Assembly (NCBI RefSeq): GCF_964340395.1
Contig: NC_135559.1
Span: 16,065,531 to 16,127,530 of the forward strand
Direction: 5' to 3'
DNA: 62,000 nucleotides
From: Glandiceps talaboti
Taxonomy: Eukaryota; Hemichordata; Enteropneusta; Spengelidae
Shown: one piece after another, positions 21,001-36,832 of the stretch
Layout of the letters: the number at the start of each line of letters is the position of its first letter
How positions within the stretch are numbered: position 1 is the first letter of the stretch
The notes under the pieces: model-generated
Database searches by the model: none
Seen by the model: the letters and a program-made list of their open reading frames with translations, nothing else
Told to the model about the DNA's origin: nothing
Translations under genes and position numbers: made by a program

Positions 21001-22765
21001 TATCCTAGAATAGGTTGATTGATGTGTGAGGGCACAAAGTCAAGTCAAGGCGTACCTTACAGACTTGTAGTGGTAATACCTACTGTCTGAAAATTGATAT
21101 ACTAGTATAGTGTTCAAGCATTCCATATTTATGAGGCTAGCTCCATGAGACAAATGCGACATGGCCACTAAATAGTAATAAGGGCTGCCATTACATGTCA
21201 ACAACAGATGGCCAATAATTTGCATTTTGGATTTCTTGTCAATTGCGTATAATATAAGTGCTGTAAAATCGTAAAATGACTCTCTACAACCCAAAAATGT
21301 CTTTATTTTCTGGAGTCGTGTTCCTCTTTCACTCAATCCCAGGTTTTTTTACATGAGTGGTATCTCAGTGGAGCTAAGATTACAAATTGGCTCATTCTCT
21401 TGGCTGGGTGAAAATTTTTCTATACCCCTGACACACAACAAAACTGGGATTTTTTTCATATCCAAATTTTAAGCCTTCTCCAACAAATTACTTATACATG
21501 CACATACATTATGTACAAGTACACATACATATACATATACATTAGAGAGATTCATGTAGCGTACTTACGTCTCTAGGGGGCGCTGATGTAAATGACCGAT
21601 CCATTTGATGTTGAATAGATAACTTAACATCATCAGCATCTATAGATTGTTTACCACTATGATGTGAATACACTTTGGCATCATCTAATATATTGGTCAC
21701 ATATCCTATGAAGCAAAGGGTACAAAGTAATCTTAAATTACACATAATCTCAAAAATGTACTTCAAGGTATACATACATTTCAATTTTGTATTATTTTAG
21801 TCAAACAACCCAGAAGTCGATCTGGTATTACTGGGTGTGGGGTACTACAAGTCACAGGTACTTGAATCAATCTGTATGATTTAAAAAAAAAATGTGTATA
21901 TAGTAAATAAGACTTATTTACTATATATACATATTTTTTTTTTAACCATACAGATTGATTCGAGTACCTGTGCTACAATTCATCACAGGCAGGTACATTG
22001 TAAGCCAGGGTAAACAACAGTTCTACTGTCGACAGTTATTTTCATATTTCATGTCACTCATGTGACAAAATAATTTCTTTCATTGTAAAAGTTTGTCATC
22101 CATGGTATTACACTGTATACACATACAATACAGCTATCTGCATGTAGTTTCTTCTTCATTTACATTTGGACTCTGTGGAATAATTAGCACTTGAGAGTTT
22201 TGGTAAGAATGTAGAATATTGGACTGTACAAAGGGTACACCAGTTCTGCTTGTTGGGGATTACTTAGCTGTGGATATATACGCTACGGGGTTTCTAAACG
22301 TCTCCTCGACGAGATTCTGAAAATGTCAGAAACGAGTCCCGACTTACTCCGTCTCTGCAAGCAGGACCAGGGATACACATATAATGTATTCGCGCGCTTG
22401 GGAAGTTAGGGCAATGTCGAACGGTAGAAACACATATGAATTCAAGTTAAAATGGAGTTAGGATGAGCGATAGGAACGTGGTTAGACTTAGTATACCATA
22501 ACTCCGGGTTGTATCTTCTGCAGTGTATCTGGAGTTTTATGGTGGGGACAATGCTAAAAAAATATCCAATGTTCGTTGCGATTTCACAGTATTTTCGTAT
22601 TGAAGATACAACTAAAATATGCAACTTACGATATGTAAATTCCAGCATTTGATTGACCACCCTTGGTTCATACTCTGTGACACCCATATCTTTCAAAATA
22701 GCAGCCATAACCTGGGCATCCCTCGGAGAGCTTTTCGCTGTTTGCGGTGTTGTTGGTGCCGCCAT
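18003..22765 (-). CDS. TAF9: Transcription initiation factor TFIID subunit 9
   Basis: Coding exons: 22765-22630, 21705-21569, 20653-20519, 19640-19604, 18514-18350, 18229-18003. All junctions are GT-AG with compatible phases (1,0,0,1,1), giving 278 residues (human TAF9 264). The first about 90 residues are the histone fold that pairs with TAF6 in TFIID and with TAF6L in [44 protein letters not shown], then a VDADDV-like [11 protein letters not shown]. Exon 3 holds the family's conserved segment [20 protein letters not shown], and the 37-nt exon 4 encodes TIPRLNLG. The C-terminal half is Ser/Thr/Pro-rich and ends with [10 protein letters not shown], matching the basic-acidic tail of the family. 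Start: first ATG, followed by AAPTTPQ. The intron between exons 4 and 5 carries a SINE; intron 1 a long hairpin. Confidence 0.96.
19010..19280 (-). mobile_element. tRNA-derived SINE in TAF9 intron 4
   Basis: On the minus strand an A-box-like TGTCTGAGTGG (19270-19260) is followed 32 nt later by a B box GGTTCGAATCC (19227-19217), the internal RNA polymerase III promoter arrangement of tRNAs. Downstream comes a body with CAGGTTTTCATCAAGTACTC and CCCATGAGGGATGGCCATC, then an AT-rich tail. The sequence between the boxes does not fold into a full tRNA that I can support, so it is called a SINE. Confidence 0.75.
19890..20240. repeat. Dispersed repeat R4, copy A (TAF9 intron)
   Basis: It shares with 50830-51130 the segments TATATACTCTGGTCGTTC, ACGACAACGCGTGTCTAC, GTTCTGC, CCCCTTAGGTAACTC / CCCCCTAGGTCACTC, TTGGCTGAAC and AATAATATCTAATTA. 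It resembles a non-autonomous transposon but terminal repeats were not resolved. A diverged third fragment may lie near 53560-53645. Confidence 0.7.
20722..21066. mobile_element. Longer element with MITE-1 termini
   Basis: The left end TAGACTGCAAGATACGTCGT and the right end GGCGTACCTTACAGACT match the MITE-1 termini, with the shared subterminal GATGTGTGAGGGC block near 21022. The interior (about 340 bp) is AT-rich and not homologous to the compact copies. No matching 9-bp flanks remain. Confidence 0.6.
21853..21972. mobile_element. Near-perfect 120-nt foldback element in TAF9 intron 1
   Basis: The arms CACAGGTACTTGAATCAATC ... and ... GATTGATTCGAGTACCTGTG are inverted copies of each other over nearly 57 nt, meeting at GTAAATAAGACTTATTTAC with almost no loop. 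The flanks CTACAAGT (left) and CTACAATT (right) match at seven of eight positions, which fits an 8-bp target duplication. No protein is encoded. Confidence 0.85.
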
Positions 22766-24413
22766 CTTTAATGCAGTGCGCCCTCTATGGATCCTGACAT
22801 TCTGAATGAGGCCACTGCACTAACCATGTTTTCTTTGAATCCATTGAAAATCACGTCCAGAATTAGTTTTTCCTTTTCTATAAGCACGGTAAATGGAAAA
22901 GTAAAGTTGGTTTGTTTTTTTTACTCTTTTGTTGAAAAAATGCGCTAAAAATCTTTTATCGCATGGTGGCACTGGAGAGAAAGAAAAACGCCGCGCCTTT
23001 CTAGAATATAATGCAATGTTTTCAACACTGGAATAAAATCTGACATGTTTATTTTAACACATACATATGGGCTACACGAACCTGTGAAAACTGAGGTTTG
23101 ACAAGCGTTATCGAGATTTCCCCATATCTCAAATAGTAAGACTTGACAGAGGCCAATACAGATATATGACCGCCTCTCTAGGTCATTCCCCGTTCCACAG
23201 TCACTTGTGAACTCATATTCTAGTCCAGGATGATGATATTCGAGTCTAGGATGATCATAATGCATTAAAAACTCTCTTATCCGAAAGAGTGACCAGTAAC
23301 GGTATTTTTTGAATATCGTAAATACATGTAACAACGTATTATTTTGTATTATGGTCATCATAGACTAGAATATCACCATCCCTGGAATGCAATACGAGTC
23401 TACAAGTGACTGTGTCCCAATCTCACTATTACTGGTACCGTCGTGGGAAATTATCCGAGTTCTCTTTGAATAGGTAAGTTGCATTAGGCCTAATTTATAG
23501 TTATTCAATCTTGGACTCCACGTTTCGACAAAAGCCAATCTGAAATGTGTAGGGTAGACCTGATCCTGGGGTCGATGCCAGTCGAAGTGTTTGAGAAACC
23601 AGGTCTGTTAGTTCCATTTTTTTTTAAGATTATGGGGTTTACACTACGCATGACCATTTCAACTTCTGTCTTTGATCATCCGAAAAGACACATATTAGAC
23701 ACTCTAGTTATAAGCGTTTTCCACTTGAAATCCCACAGAACATAACTTTCTTGGTTGTGGTGCATGTGACAGATCTTGAAAGAGCTGTTTAAATTAAGCA
23801 AACAAAACAAAATAAAACAAAACAAAACAAAACAAAACAAAACAAATTGGATTTCAGTCTCATACATGTATTACATAATAGCAGGGTAGTTAGACTACTA
23901 AAAGGGGCGTTGGTAAATCATGAACTGGTCGAAGTCCACACGTTAACCCTTACAGCTTCAAACAAGAGCTTCTTAAACATTGACAGATTTGATCAAGAAC
24001 AAAGACGAAGAAATATGTATAATACAATCAGTCGAAAATAACTTGTTTGAAATTGCTTCGTTATTTCAAGTCACCTCCTCAATTGATAGTACATAGTTAG
24101 CAACAATTCATCTGTAGCCAGTATTTCTAATCCTTATTTTACTGATATCATAAACTATTCAATGATCGGATGAATACACTTTAATAGTAGACACATGTTG
24201 ACAGCACAAACGGGGTAACTTTTGACCGTTCACTCTTGGGTCATGATACATTTCATACACTCCCAGATAACTTCAAACACAAAGCAAGCAATTACAGTAT
24301 TATAGAGAATAGTTGAGGGGTAGCAACAGGCAAGTAACCATACTGTTTCTCATTAAGAAAACAAACCAGAAGAGTTGTTTAGACTGTGAGTTTAACGCGT
24401 GCTGTATGTGGTG
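22766..24413. other. Intergenic between TAF9 and a MITE-1 copy
   Basis: It contains the TAF9 upstream region and an (AAAAC)n run at about 23800-23845. A 138-codon minus-strand frame at 22945-23361 has no recognisable domain and no start or splice support. I see no gene I can defend here. Confidence 0.5.
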
Positions 24414-24522
24414 TAGACTGTAAGATACGTCGTGACGTTTCGCCCTCACCGGCCTCCTCTCACACGTGTTAGGGGTTGGCCGATGTTTGAGGGCGCCCCG
24501 TCACGGCGTACCTTACAGACTA
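24414..24522. mobile_element. MITE-1 copy with perfect 9-bp target duplication
   Basis: A 109-bp element starting TAGACTGTAAGATACGTCGT and ending GGCGTACCTTACAGACTA, flanked by TATGTGGTG on both sides (24405-24413 and 24523-24531). The interior has TTTCGCCCTCACCGGCC and GAGGGCGCCCCGTCAC. It lies about 190 bp upstream of the sulfotransferase-like start codon. Confidence 0.95.
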
Positions 24523-24713
24523 TATGTGGTGTTCCTCTTATGTTTGTGTGAAGATCACGAAATGTGACTATTTTAGCTGATATAAATTGTTTCATACGTG
24601 AAATTCCAAAGCAATCCCGTTTTCCCTGCAATAACTTGCTATAGACACATCCACTGAAATGCGAGATCTGATAATGTGTTAAAACTTTTATTTTTAGATA
24701 CTAAGTATACAAT

Positions 24714-25526
24714 ATGCAGAGATCACTTGACCCTTTACCACGCGTCATCGTCTGGGCTCAGCCTCGTTCACGATCTACAGTCTTTGAGTTGTCTATGGCT
24801 TCAGTTCCTACTTTCCAAGTGTACCACGAGGTTTACGCTGTCGCGTCCCTGTTTGGTGAAGATCGAAAGGTGTCACAAGACTTATCATTTTTACCAGAAT
24901 TACCTGGCCACAGCTATTCAGAGGTAATTAATCGTCTACAAGCTGATTATCCCGGGAAAACGGCAGTGTTCGCCAAAGATTTCGCATGTTATTTGCGTGA
25001 CATCAACGATCTCCCAGCGGGATATATTCACACCTTCCTCATCCAGAATCCTAAAAAGTCAGCTCTCTCAATGTACCGACTTTCAAGGAAGCTTTACGGT
25101 GAGCAGGTGCCTTATGATGAGCTCTTAAAACAGGTTCTAAAACTACTTGACACAAAGCCAACCTGGGAAGTGTTTAGACATGTAACACAGGTATTAAAAC
25201 AAGAGGTTGTCATTATAGCATCTGATGACTTGGCGAAGTCACCACGTGAAGTTATTCAGAAATATTGCATTGAGACGGGCCTACCTTTTCATGAATCAAT
25301 GCTAAACTGGAAACCTGGAAATACAGCTGGTTGGGTTCAACCACAACGAGAACCTCCACTCGTGAACTACTACTCAGCTGCGCTGTCAAGCTCATGTTTC
25401 TTTCCTCCTAGCAAGAGCTCTCCCGTGACACCAGATGAAGAAGACATCCCAACTGAGTTGCTGGACATGATCAAGGCTAATCAAACCATATACGATGAAC
25501 TGTACAAACAGAGACTCACCGTATAA
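24714..25526 (+). CDS. Sulfotransferase-like P-loop protein, intronless coding region
   Basis: A single 270-codon frame without introns. Residues 13-22 (VWAQPRSRST) form a glycine-poor variant of the PAPS 5'-phosphosulfate loop. Residues about 107-120 (TFLIQNPKKSALSM) sit where the 3'-phosphate loop lies in sulfotransferases. The later parts (SDDLAKSPREVIQKYC, ETGLPFHESMLNWKPG) match the family sometimes labelled branched-chain aminotransferase-like or uncharacterised sulfotransferase in marine invertebrates and bacteria. The usual Arg of the 3'-phosphate loop appears to be Gln here. No signal peptide or membrane anchor is seen, so it is probably cytosolic; substrate unknown. An acceptor-like TATTTTTAG about 20 bp before the ATG suggests a 5' UTR intron. 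Lack of coding introns could reflect retroposition or old horizontal transfer; this is inference. Confidence 0.85.
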   Translation: MQRSLDPLPRVIVWAQPRSRSTVFELSMASVPTFQVYHEVYAVASLFGEDRKVSQDLSFLPELPGHSYSEVINRLQADYPGKTAVFAKDFACYLRDINDLPAGYIHTFLIQNPKKSALSMYRLSRKLYGEQVPYDELLKQVLKLLDTKPTWEVFRHVTQVLKQEVVIIASDDLAKSPREVIQKYCIETGLPFHESMLNWKPGNTAGWVQPQREPPLVNYYSAALSSSCFFPPSKSSPVTPDEEDIPTELLDMIKANQTIYDELYKQRLTV

Positions 25527-26004
25527 AGTTGTGCTTGCATTACTGCTGTGAACAACCACTGTATATCATTCAGTGTGTTTATTAGAAGCTGGGAGCTACA
25601 GAAAATGCACTCCTGCTGAAGTCATTTGTAACGTTATTCTGTAGTCATGCACATAGCACATAAACACAAGTCAAATATATTAAACACCTAATCAACAAAG
25701 AAAATTGCGCAAACAACATAAACACTTAGATAATTCTAACATTTAAACAAGAAATCTTGGCATGAAATACAGAGAGTATACAAGAATATATTTCAAAAGC
25801 TAATTTGAAATTCTTACCTGCTGGAAATCATTGAAGATCTTGCTTTCTCTCCTCCTACGATAAGAACATCTTAAACTTAAAGTTGAAGACAATATTTAAA
25901 TACCTTTTGATTTACAAGCAAAAAAATAATGCATTTGAGCTTGGTATCTTGGTATATTTAGTAAGTAACTGGCCAAAAATATCATTTGCACACTATCATC
26001 ATTA

Positions 26005-26685
26005 GCCTCCCTGTAGACTTGAAGGACTAATTAATGCTGCTACACTATTTCTGCTATCCTAACTGTAGCCTCACTGTAGACTTGAAGGACTAATGCTAGT
26101 ACTACTACACTATTTCCGCTATCCTAATTGTAGCCTACCTGTAGACTTGAAGGACTAACACTACTACACTATATCCGCTATCCTAACTGTAGCCTACCTG
26201 TAGACCTGAAGGACTAACACTACTACACTATATCCGCTATCCTAACTGTAGCCTACCTGTAGACCTGAAGGACTATCGGATTCGCTACTACACTATTTCA
26301 GCTATCCTAAATGTAGCCTACCCGTAGACTTGAAGGACTAACACTACTGCACTATTTCAGCTATCCAAACTGTAGCCTCGCTGTAGACTTGAAGGACTAT
26401 CGCTACTCCTACACTATTCTGCTATCCTAACTGTAGCCTACCTATAGACTTGAAGGACTATCGCCACTACGTATACTACACTATTCTGCTATCCTAACTG
26501 TAGCCTACCTATAGACTTGAAGGACTAAGGCTACTACACTATTTCAGCTATCCTAACTGTAGTCTATCTGTAGACTTGAAGGACTATCGCTACTACTACA
26601 CTATTCTGCTATCCTAATTGTAGTTTAGCTGTAGACTTGAAGGACTATCGCTACTACACTATTTCCGCTATCCTAACTGACATTT
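26005..26685. repeat. About 60-bp minisatellite, roughly eleven units
   Basis: Units follow the pattern CTGTAGACTTGAAGGACTA, then CTACTACACTATTTC, then GCTATCCTAACTGTAGCC, with length variation from extra CTA or CTG triplets between the two halves. It lies between the sulfotransferase-like gene and the next gene; no coding role. Confidence 0.93.
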
Positions 26686-27145
26686 TGATTTTTTTTCAAT
26701 TTTCGCTCTTCCTTCTTTTCTAATTTACCGTTCCAAAGTAACGATATTTTACTGACTGGAACTATGAACAATAGCTGGAAACGAGAAAGGAGAAATCATA
26801 TATGGTTACAGATAAAGCTGCTAATTAATACACTTAAATTTGCATTTATTTTACTTAGTAATGAGGCATAACAATTTTTTTCATAACGTCTGAAGTTCGA
26901 TGTCCTTTACACTCTTAATGCCGCCAAAAATGATGCTTTTGCCCCCTTAATGTCGCCGAAAATTCAACAAAATAAACATTAATATACTAGTACATACCCA
27001 GCATCCATCTACTTTACATAAATTGTCAACTTCATTCCGATATCTCCAGACAGTATATGATGCACTCAATGTCCATGATTAATGTATCCATCAGAGTATC
27101 CATCGTATCTTTATTTGTGTTTTCTGTAAGGACAAGTGAAAAATA

Positions 27146-27199
<54 letters not shown>

Positions 27200-27276
27200 T
27201 TGTTGTTGTTGTTGTTGTTGTTGATGACGACGACGATGATGCACGCGCGTGCGTGCTTGTGTTTCTGTGTTAATTA

Positions 27277-27345
<69 letters not shown>
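27146..27345. repeat. (ATG)n, (TTG)n and (GT)n microsatellites
   Basis: (GAT)n from about 27147, then (GTT)n from 27198, then a near-pure (GT)n at 27278-27344. Poly-Met, poly-Leu, poly-His and Cys-Val frames across it are artefacts. Confidence 0.95.
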
Positions 27346-27758
27346 TAAAATAACATGGCCCCTTCCATTATACTAAATTTATTGTATTCTACAAGACGTG
27401 AGAATCGTGATCAGAGCTGGGTGTACCTTTGATACATTGGACCCGAGCATGTACGAAGAGAATTCTCGTACGTAAAATATTGCGATGAGGACTGGTTGCC
27501 GAGATCCATAAATATGTCAAAGGTCCTAGGTCCACTATTTGCACACTACACTGGCCCTATTTTATGTTTGATGACTAAGACAGGGGTAAGATGTAATGAC
27601 ATATACAGACATCGTTATAGTTGAATCGGTCATCAGCAGAACTCTCGAGTTCAGAGCCGAAGCACAACACTGCGGATACCACGTCTCTCCTACCAACCTC
27701 GGCTACCGACATTACAATATACTTTAACACGTACTCCAAACTAAACGAGTGATTTAAA

Positions 27759-32487
<4,729 letters not shown>

Positions 32488-33421
32488 ATATACAGTACTC
32501 AAACGAAAATGAACCCCCGTTTTCATGTGAAACTAGATATTTACATTTGTGAATTTAGCTGTTCAGTTTCTAATCTAGTAATCATTTCTGACGTTCCAAA
32601 GATCTTCAGAATCAAAAGCCAACGAATAGCATCTAGCTAGACTCTACATATAGCAATCTGCAATATTTACCCAACACTGTACTTCAACTTCGCCGTCCAG
32701 AGTTTAATTTAGTTTTACTTCGTTATATACATATGTATGTTGTTTTTACCACTGATTGTGTTGTGTCCAGTTTTTATTTCATTTGAAGGCAAAGAATCTA
32801 CACTCCATAATTATGAGTGTATTTTATTAGATAATTTTTGTCGCACCTCAAGCTTATAATATTCATATGATATATAAAAAAAAAACTCTAAACAAGTAAC
32901 CCGTATGTGTGGTTCGAATCAGTATGTATAGACTCAAGTCGACGTTGCCTTCTTAACATATAAAGTGTATGTGTGAGTCAGAAATGACTCTTTTACCGTC
33001 ATGTTCTTTTGTCTAAACAGCGATATTTACATCTTCTACACTTCAGCCTGTGATGAACTATCCCTTTTAGTACTCTGAAATTTATACTAATAACAAGAGA
33101 ATCGCAGGCTTGTACATATAATATCTAGATATTGTGGTAGTTGTATTTTAAGGTAACAAATACTTACTAGCCCGAGGAGTCATTCATATATGTTCAACTA
33201 TTTATAGTGTCTGCTTACTCCTACGAGGCATGCAATGGGTGCCCAACCGTCATGGCAAGGGCCTGCTCCGAACTATGATGGTACAAATTTATATACTCGA
33301 TGTCTCTGGGCAATCGCGCGTGTTTAACTTATAATATTATGGGAAAATCATAAATTGCGTGACAGTATATTGCTTATGGTAACGCGCGCACACACACACA
33401 CACATACATATATACGTCCTG

Positions 33422-33453
<32 letters not shown>

Positions 33454-34289
33454 ACATACATACATAGTTAATTAATTTATTCACTGTACTAGTTAATATA
33501 GATACACAAAACACAAGGCAATGGTACCGCTAACATAAGTTTGACACACTAAAACAAGCGACCTCTCGGTCAGAATAGCTCCGCTGTTTTTTTTTTATTT
33601 TTTATTTTATTTTGGTAACATGTAGAAGTGGTTCAGTTCTTCAGCTCTTCACTATGCAGTTTTGTTTTAGCGATGTAATAAAGTGGTTAATGATTTCATA
33701 TGATGTCTCACTATAAAACACATTTCACACACAGAAAGTTGGTAAAATATCGTACTTAATCTTAATGATGAATGAAGTAAACTAGGGATCTAAAATAATT
33801 TTGAGGCAATTCGAATTTCAATTTTCTAACAAATTTGCCAAAAACACCCTCCATAATTGTCAACAACATTCAACTTGTAGTAGACATAACATCGTCTGAT
33901 ATTTTAATTTAATAGTCTTTGGATCTGCTTGCAGGTGGTACACATATTTCGTTAGTCCTGCTTTCATACGGAACAAGTCGCCCCTTCGGTGTTGAAGTTC
34001 GTGTCAGCAAGCTGGACTAAATTTAGTCGAGTGTTCAAAGCCCAATGTGACATGGCAAGATACGTCGTGTAAATCGGAATTGTAGACCTACTAATCTCGG
34101 CAAAAATAAATATTTCGCTAATCATAACTGCAAAGGTCTTGTTTGAAAAATGTTCAATCTCAATGACAGAAATGCAGAGCGCAAGCGTCTTCCAACGGTA
34201 CGTCATATGCGTCAAGCGAATAACTGAATAACTGTCCCTCGCTTTTGAGCTGCTAGATTCTTTGACTAAACAAGTTATTCGGAATGACA
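32488..34289. other. Intergenic, no gene recognised
   Basis: It contains the 3' flank of the 318-residue gene, a (CA)n/(CATA)n microsatellite at about 33388-33470 and AT-rich sequence. A 108-codon minus-strand frame at 33964-34290 has no recognisable domain and is not supported by splice sites. Confidence 0.5.
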
Positions 34290-35104
34290 TAGTCCCGCTA
34301 TGATTGGGTTTTAAGGAACTGGCAGTTTATGTTGTCATTTTCTTGATATCACTACTCTGATCATGCAACAATACTTGAGAACCTAAATCAAACAGACTTA
34401 GATATGTTGTGTCTGCTCGTTGGACATGGAACATGCCTACTCATGTTGTGTCCCCTCATTGGACATGAGACATGCCTACTCTGACATGATGGAATAAACC
34501 ATTCAACAATAAAGAATGGGTCGGGTATGGGGGGGGGGGGACCTCTTCAAGCATGTCAGAGTTATGGCTTTTGACATGGAAAATTCTCAAACATAATGGC
34601 TGGCAGGCAGCCATATTGAATCGTATCACAACGAAAATGGATATGCACATGTATGTTATAGAACACTGTCCTAATACCAACTTTGAATGAGATCTGTTCA
34701 AGCATGTCTGAGTTATGGCTTTGGACATGGAAAATTTGCAAACAAAATGGCTGCTAGGCGGCCATATTGGATCGTATCACAACAACAATGAATATGCACA
34801 TGTATGTCATAGAACACTGTCCTAATACCAACTTTGAATGAGATCTGTTAAAGCATGTCTGAGTTATGGCTTTAGACAGGGAAAATTCGTAAACAAAATG
34901 GTTGCTAGGCGGCCATATTGGATCGTATCATAAAACAAATTGACGTGCATATGTATGCCATAGTATGTTGCCCCTGTACCAAGTTTGAAAAAAATCGGTC
35001 CAGGCATCTCCAAGAAACAGCTGCGGACGGACGGACGCACGCACGCACGGACAGACGGAACCCAATCCTTAAGTCCCTGTTCCGGACTTCGTCCGCGGGG
35101 ACTA
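34290..35104 (+). repeat. Dispersed repeat, copy B
   Basis: It begins with the same CCCGCTATGATTGGGTTTTA and GGCAGTTTATGTTGTCATTT as 16597, then has about 170 bp not present in copy A, then three about 150-bp internal units around GCATGTCTGAGTTATGGCTT. It ends with CCAGGCATCTCCAAGAAAC and the closing (GGAC/GCAC)-rich CCCAATCCTTAAGTCC. Its right edge abuts the LINE at about 35105. Confidence 0.85.
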
Positions 35105-36832
35105 AAAAGAGGCATTCTACCACATTCACCCAACACTGCATTACTGGAGGTATTTGTTCTAACACCAATAAGTTTACGACAATATTTTAACTGCACCCTC
35201 TCAACACTCAAGTACTCTTTGTGACCCCAGATTTCTGAAGCATAAATTAAAATTGGTTTCACCATAGAATCAAAAAGTTTAAAGTTTAGAGCTCGGGAAA
35301 AGTTTCTAAGTTTCATGCTAAATTTTCGTAGAATTAACATATTTTTATTTGCTTGTTGAGCGAGAGTGGTGACTGCCTTTCCCCAACAACCCCTACATGA
35401 AAATAACATTCCAAGGTATTTATAGTAACTTACACAGGCAATCTTTTTACCATCATAAAACCATTTTTCTTTTTGGGCTAGGGTACCTCCTCCCTTGAAT
35501 ACAACTATTTTTGTTTTATCTAGATTTACTTTAAGTTTCCATTTCAAACAATAACATTGTAAAGTGTTGATGAGTCTTTGTAAGCCAGACAGTATTTGAA
35601 AACAATACAATATCATCAGCAAACATTAGTAGAAAAAGATCACACAGTTCATCAATTTGGATTCCTGAGTATTCTGACGTTGTGATGCATTTTTGGAGTT
35701 CACTAATAAATAACACAAATAACAGTGGACTGAGCATACATCCTTGTCTTACTCCAACGTTGCAACTAAAAAAGTCTGTCATTTGGTCTTCCACTCTGAC
35801 ACATGATTTAACGTCAGCATAGATACTCTTGATAATAGTGAACATTTTACCCCCTACCTCACTAGAACTTAGTTTATAAAATAATCTTTTATGGTCTACA
35901 CTGTCAAATGCTTTATGAAAGTCAACAAATAAACAATAAAATGGTAATCTCTTTCTAATTAAATGTTTTTGTATTAATGCACTTAAAACAAAAATGTTAT
36001 CTATAGTACTTTATTTCTTACGAAAACCTGCCTGCTCTTCTGGAATATTACTAGTATGCTCAGCCCATCTGTAAAGCCTTTTGTTCAAAATTCCAGTAAA
36101 GATCTTGCTGAAAATACTGAGCAGAGTGATTCCCCTATAGTTTCCTGGGTTATTTGGGTCCCCTTTTTTATATATTGGTATAATAATCCCCTTTGCCCAC
36201 CCTTCTGGGAAAATTCCTGAGTCAAAAATTTTATTGAAAACTTTGTTCATCAGTGGCAACAATACTCCTTCTGTGGTTTTAAAGAACTCCCCCACCAGCT
36301 GGTCTGGGCCAGCTGATTTATTATTCTTTAAATGTTTAATACTTTGCATAATTTCATCATTTGTAATTGGCTCATTCAAAATATTAGTTTCATCATCATG
36401 TGAATGTTCATCTTGGGAATCACTCTGCTTAGTAGAAAACAATTCATTTTCAAAATCATTTCCATCATCCTCATTTGCATTTAAAAGTGAGGCAAAGTGA
36501 GTTGCCCAATCCAAAATACCAATGGAATTTTGTGGGCTGCCAGAATATTTGTACCCTTTGAGAATCTTCCACAATGCATTCATATTTTGTTCTTCATTTA
36601 GCTTTTCTTTTTGTGTATCTTGATAAAGTTTAAATTTATCCTTACAAATTTTGGAATATTCATTTCTAACTTTACAATATTCAGTATAGTCTCTATCCCT
36701 GCCAGAGACTCTAAATTTCTTTAGACAGTAGAATTTTTTATCTCTCAGTTTTTTACAATCATTATCATACCATTTTGATTGCTGTTGGCAATGTTTGTCC
36801 TTCTTAGCCTTGTATGGTAAAAACATCCCTGC
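35105..36832 (-). pseudogene. Decayed non-LTR retrotransposon reverse transcriptase (LINE ORF2 fragment)
   Basis: Minus-strand translation shows, in order: a basic linker region with QQQSKWYDNDCKKLRDKKFY; reverse-transcriptase motifs NKSAGPDQLVGEFF, IIIPIYKKGDPNNPGNYRGI, EEQAGFRK, VDFHKAFDSVDH, GVRQGCMLSPLLF and the catalytic FADDIVLFSN; then the thumb region with LKVNLDKTKIVVF, YYKYLGMLF and a C-terminal GECGRMPLF. The upstream AP endonuclease domain is absent. There is an in-frame TAA at 36013-36011 (same frame continues) and a frameshift near 35595, just after FADD. The 3' part is cut off at about 35105, where it joins the dispersed repeat. Clade not assigned (CR1/jockey-like). It is clearly not functional. 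Confidence 0.9.

Noticed and set aside
22945-23361. 138-codon minus-strand frame upstream of TAF9
   Set aside because: No recognised domain, low-complexity phrases repeated by a local duplication (YDHPRLEYHHPGLEY), and no splice or transcript support.
33964-34290. 108-codon minus-strand frame
   Set aside because: It looked weakly membrane-like, but no family match was recognised and it ends in a dispersed repeat.
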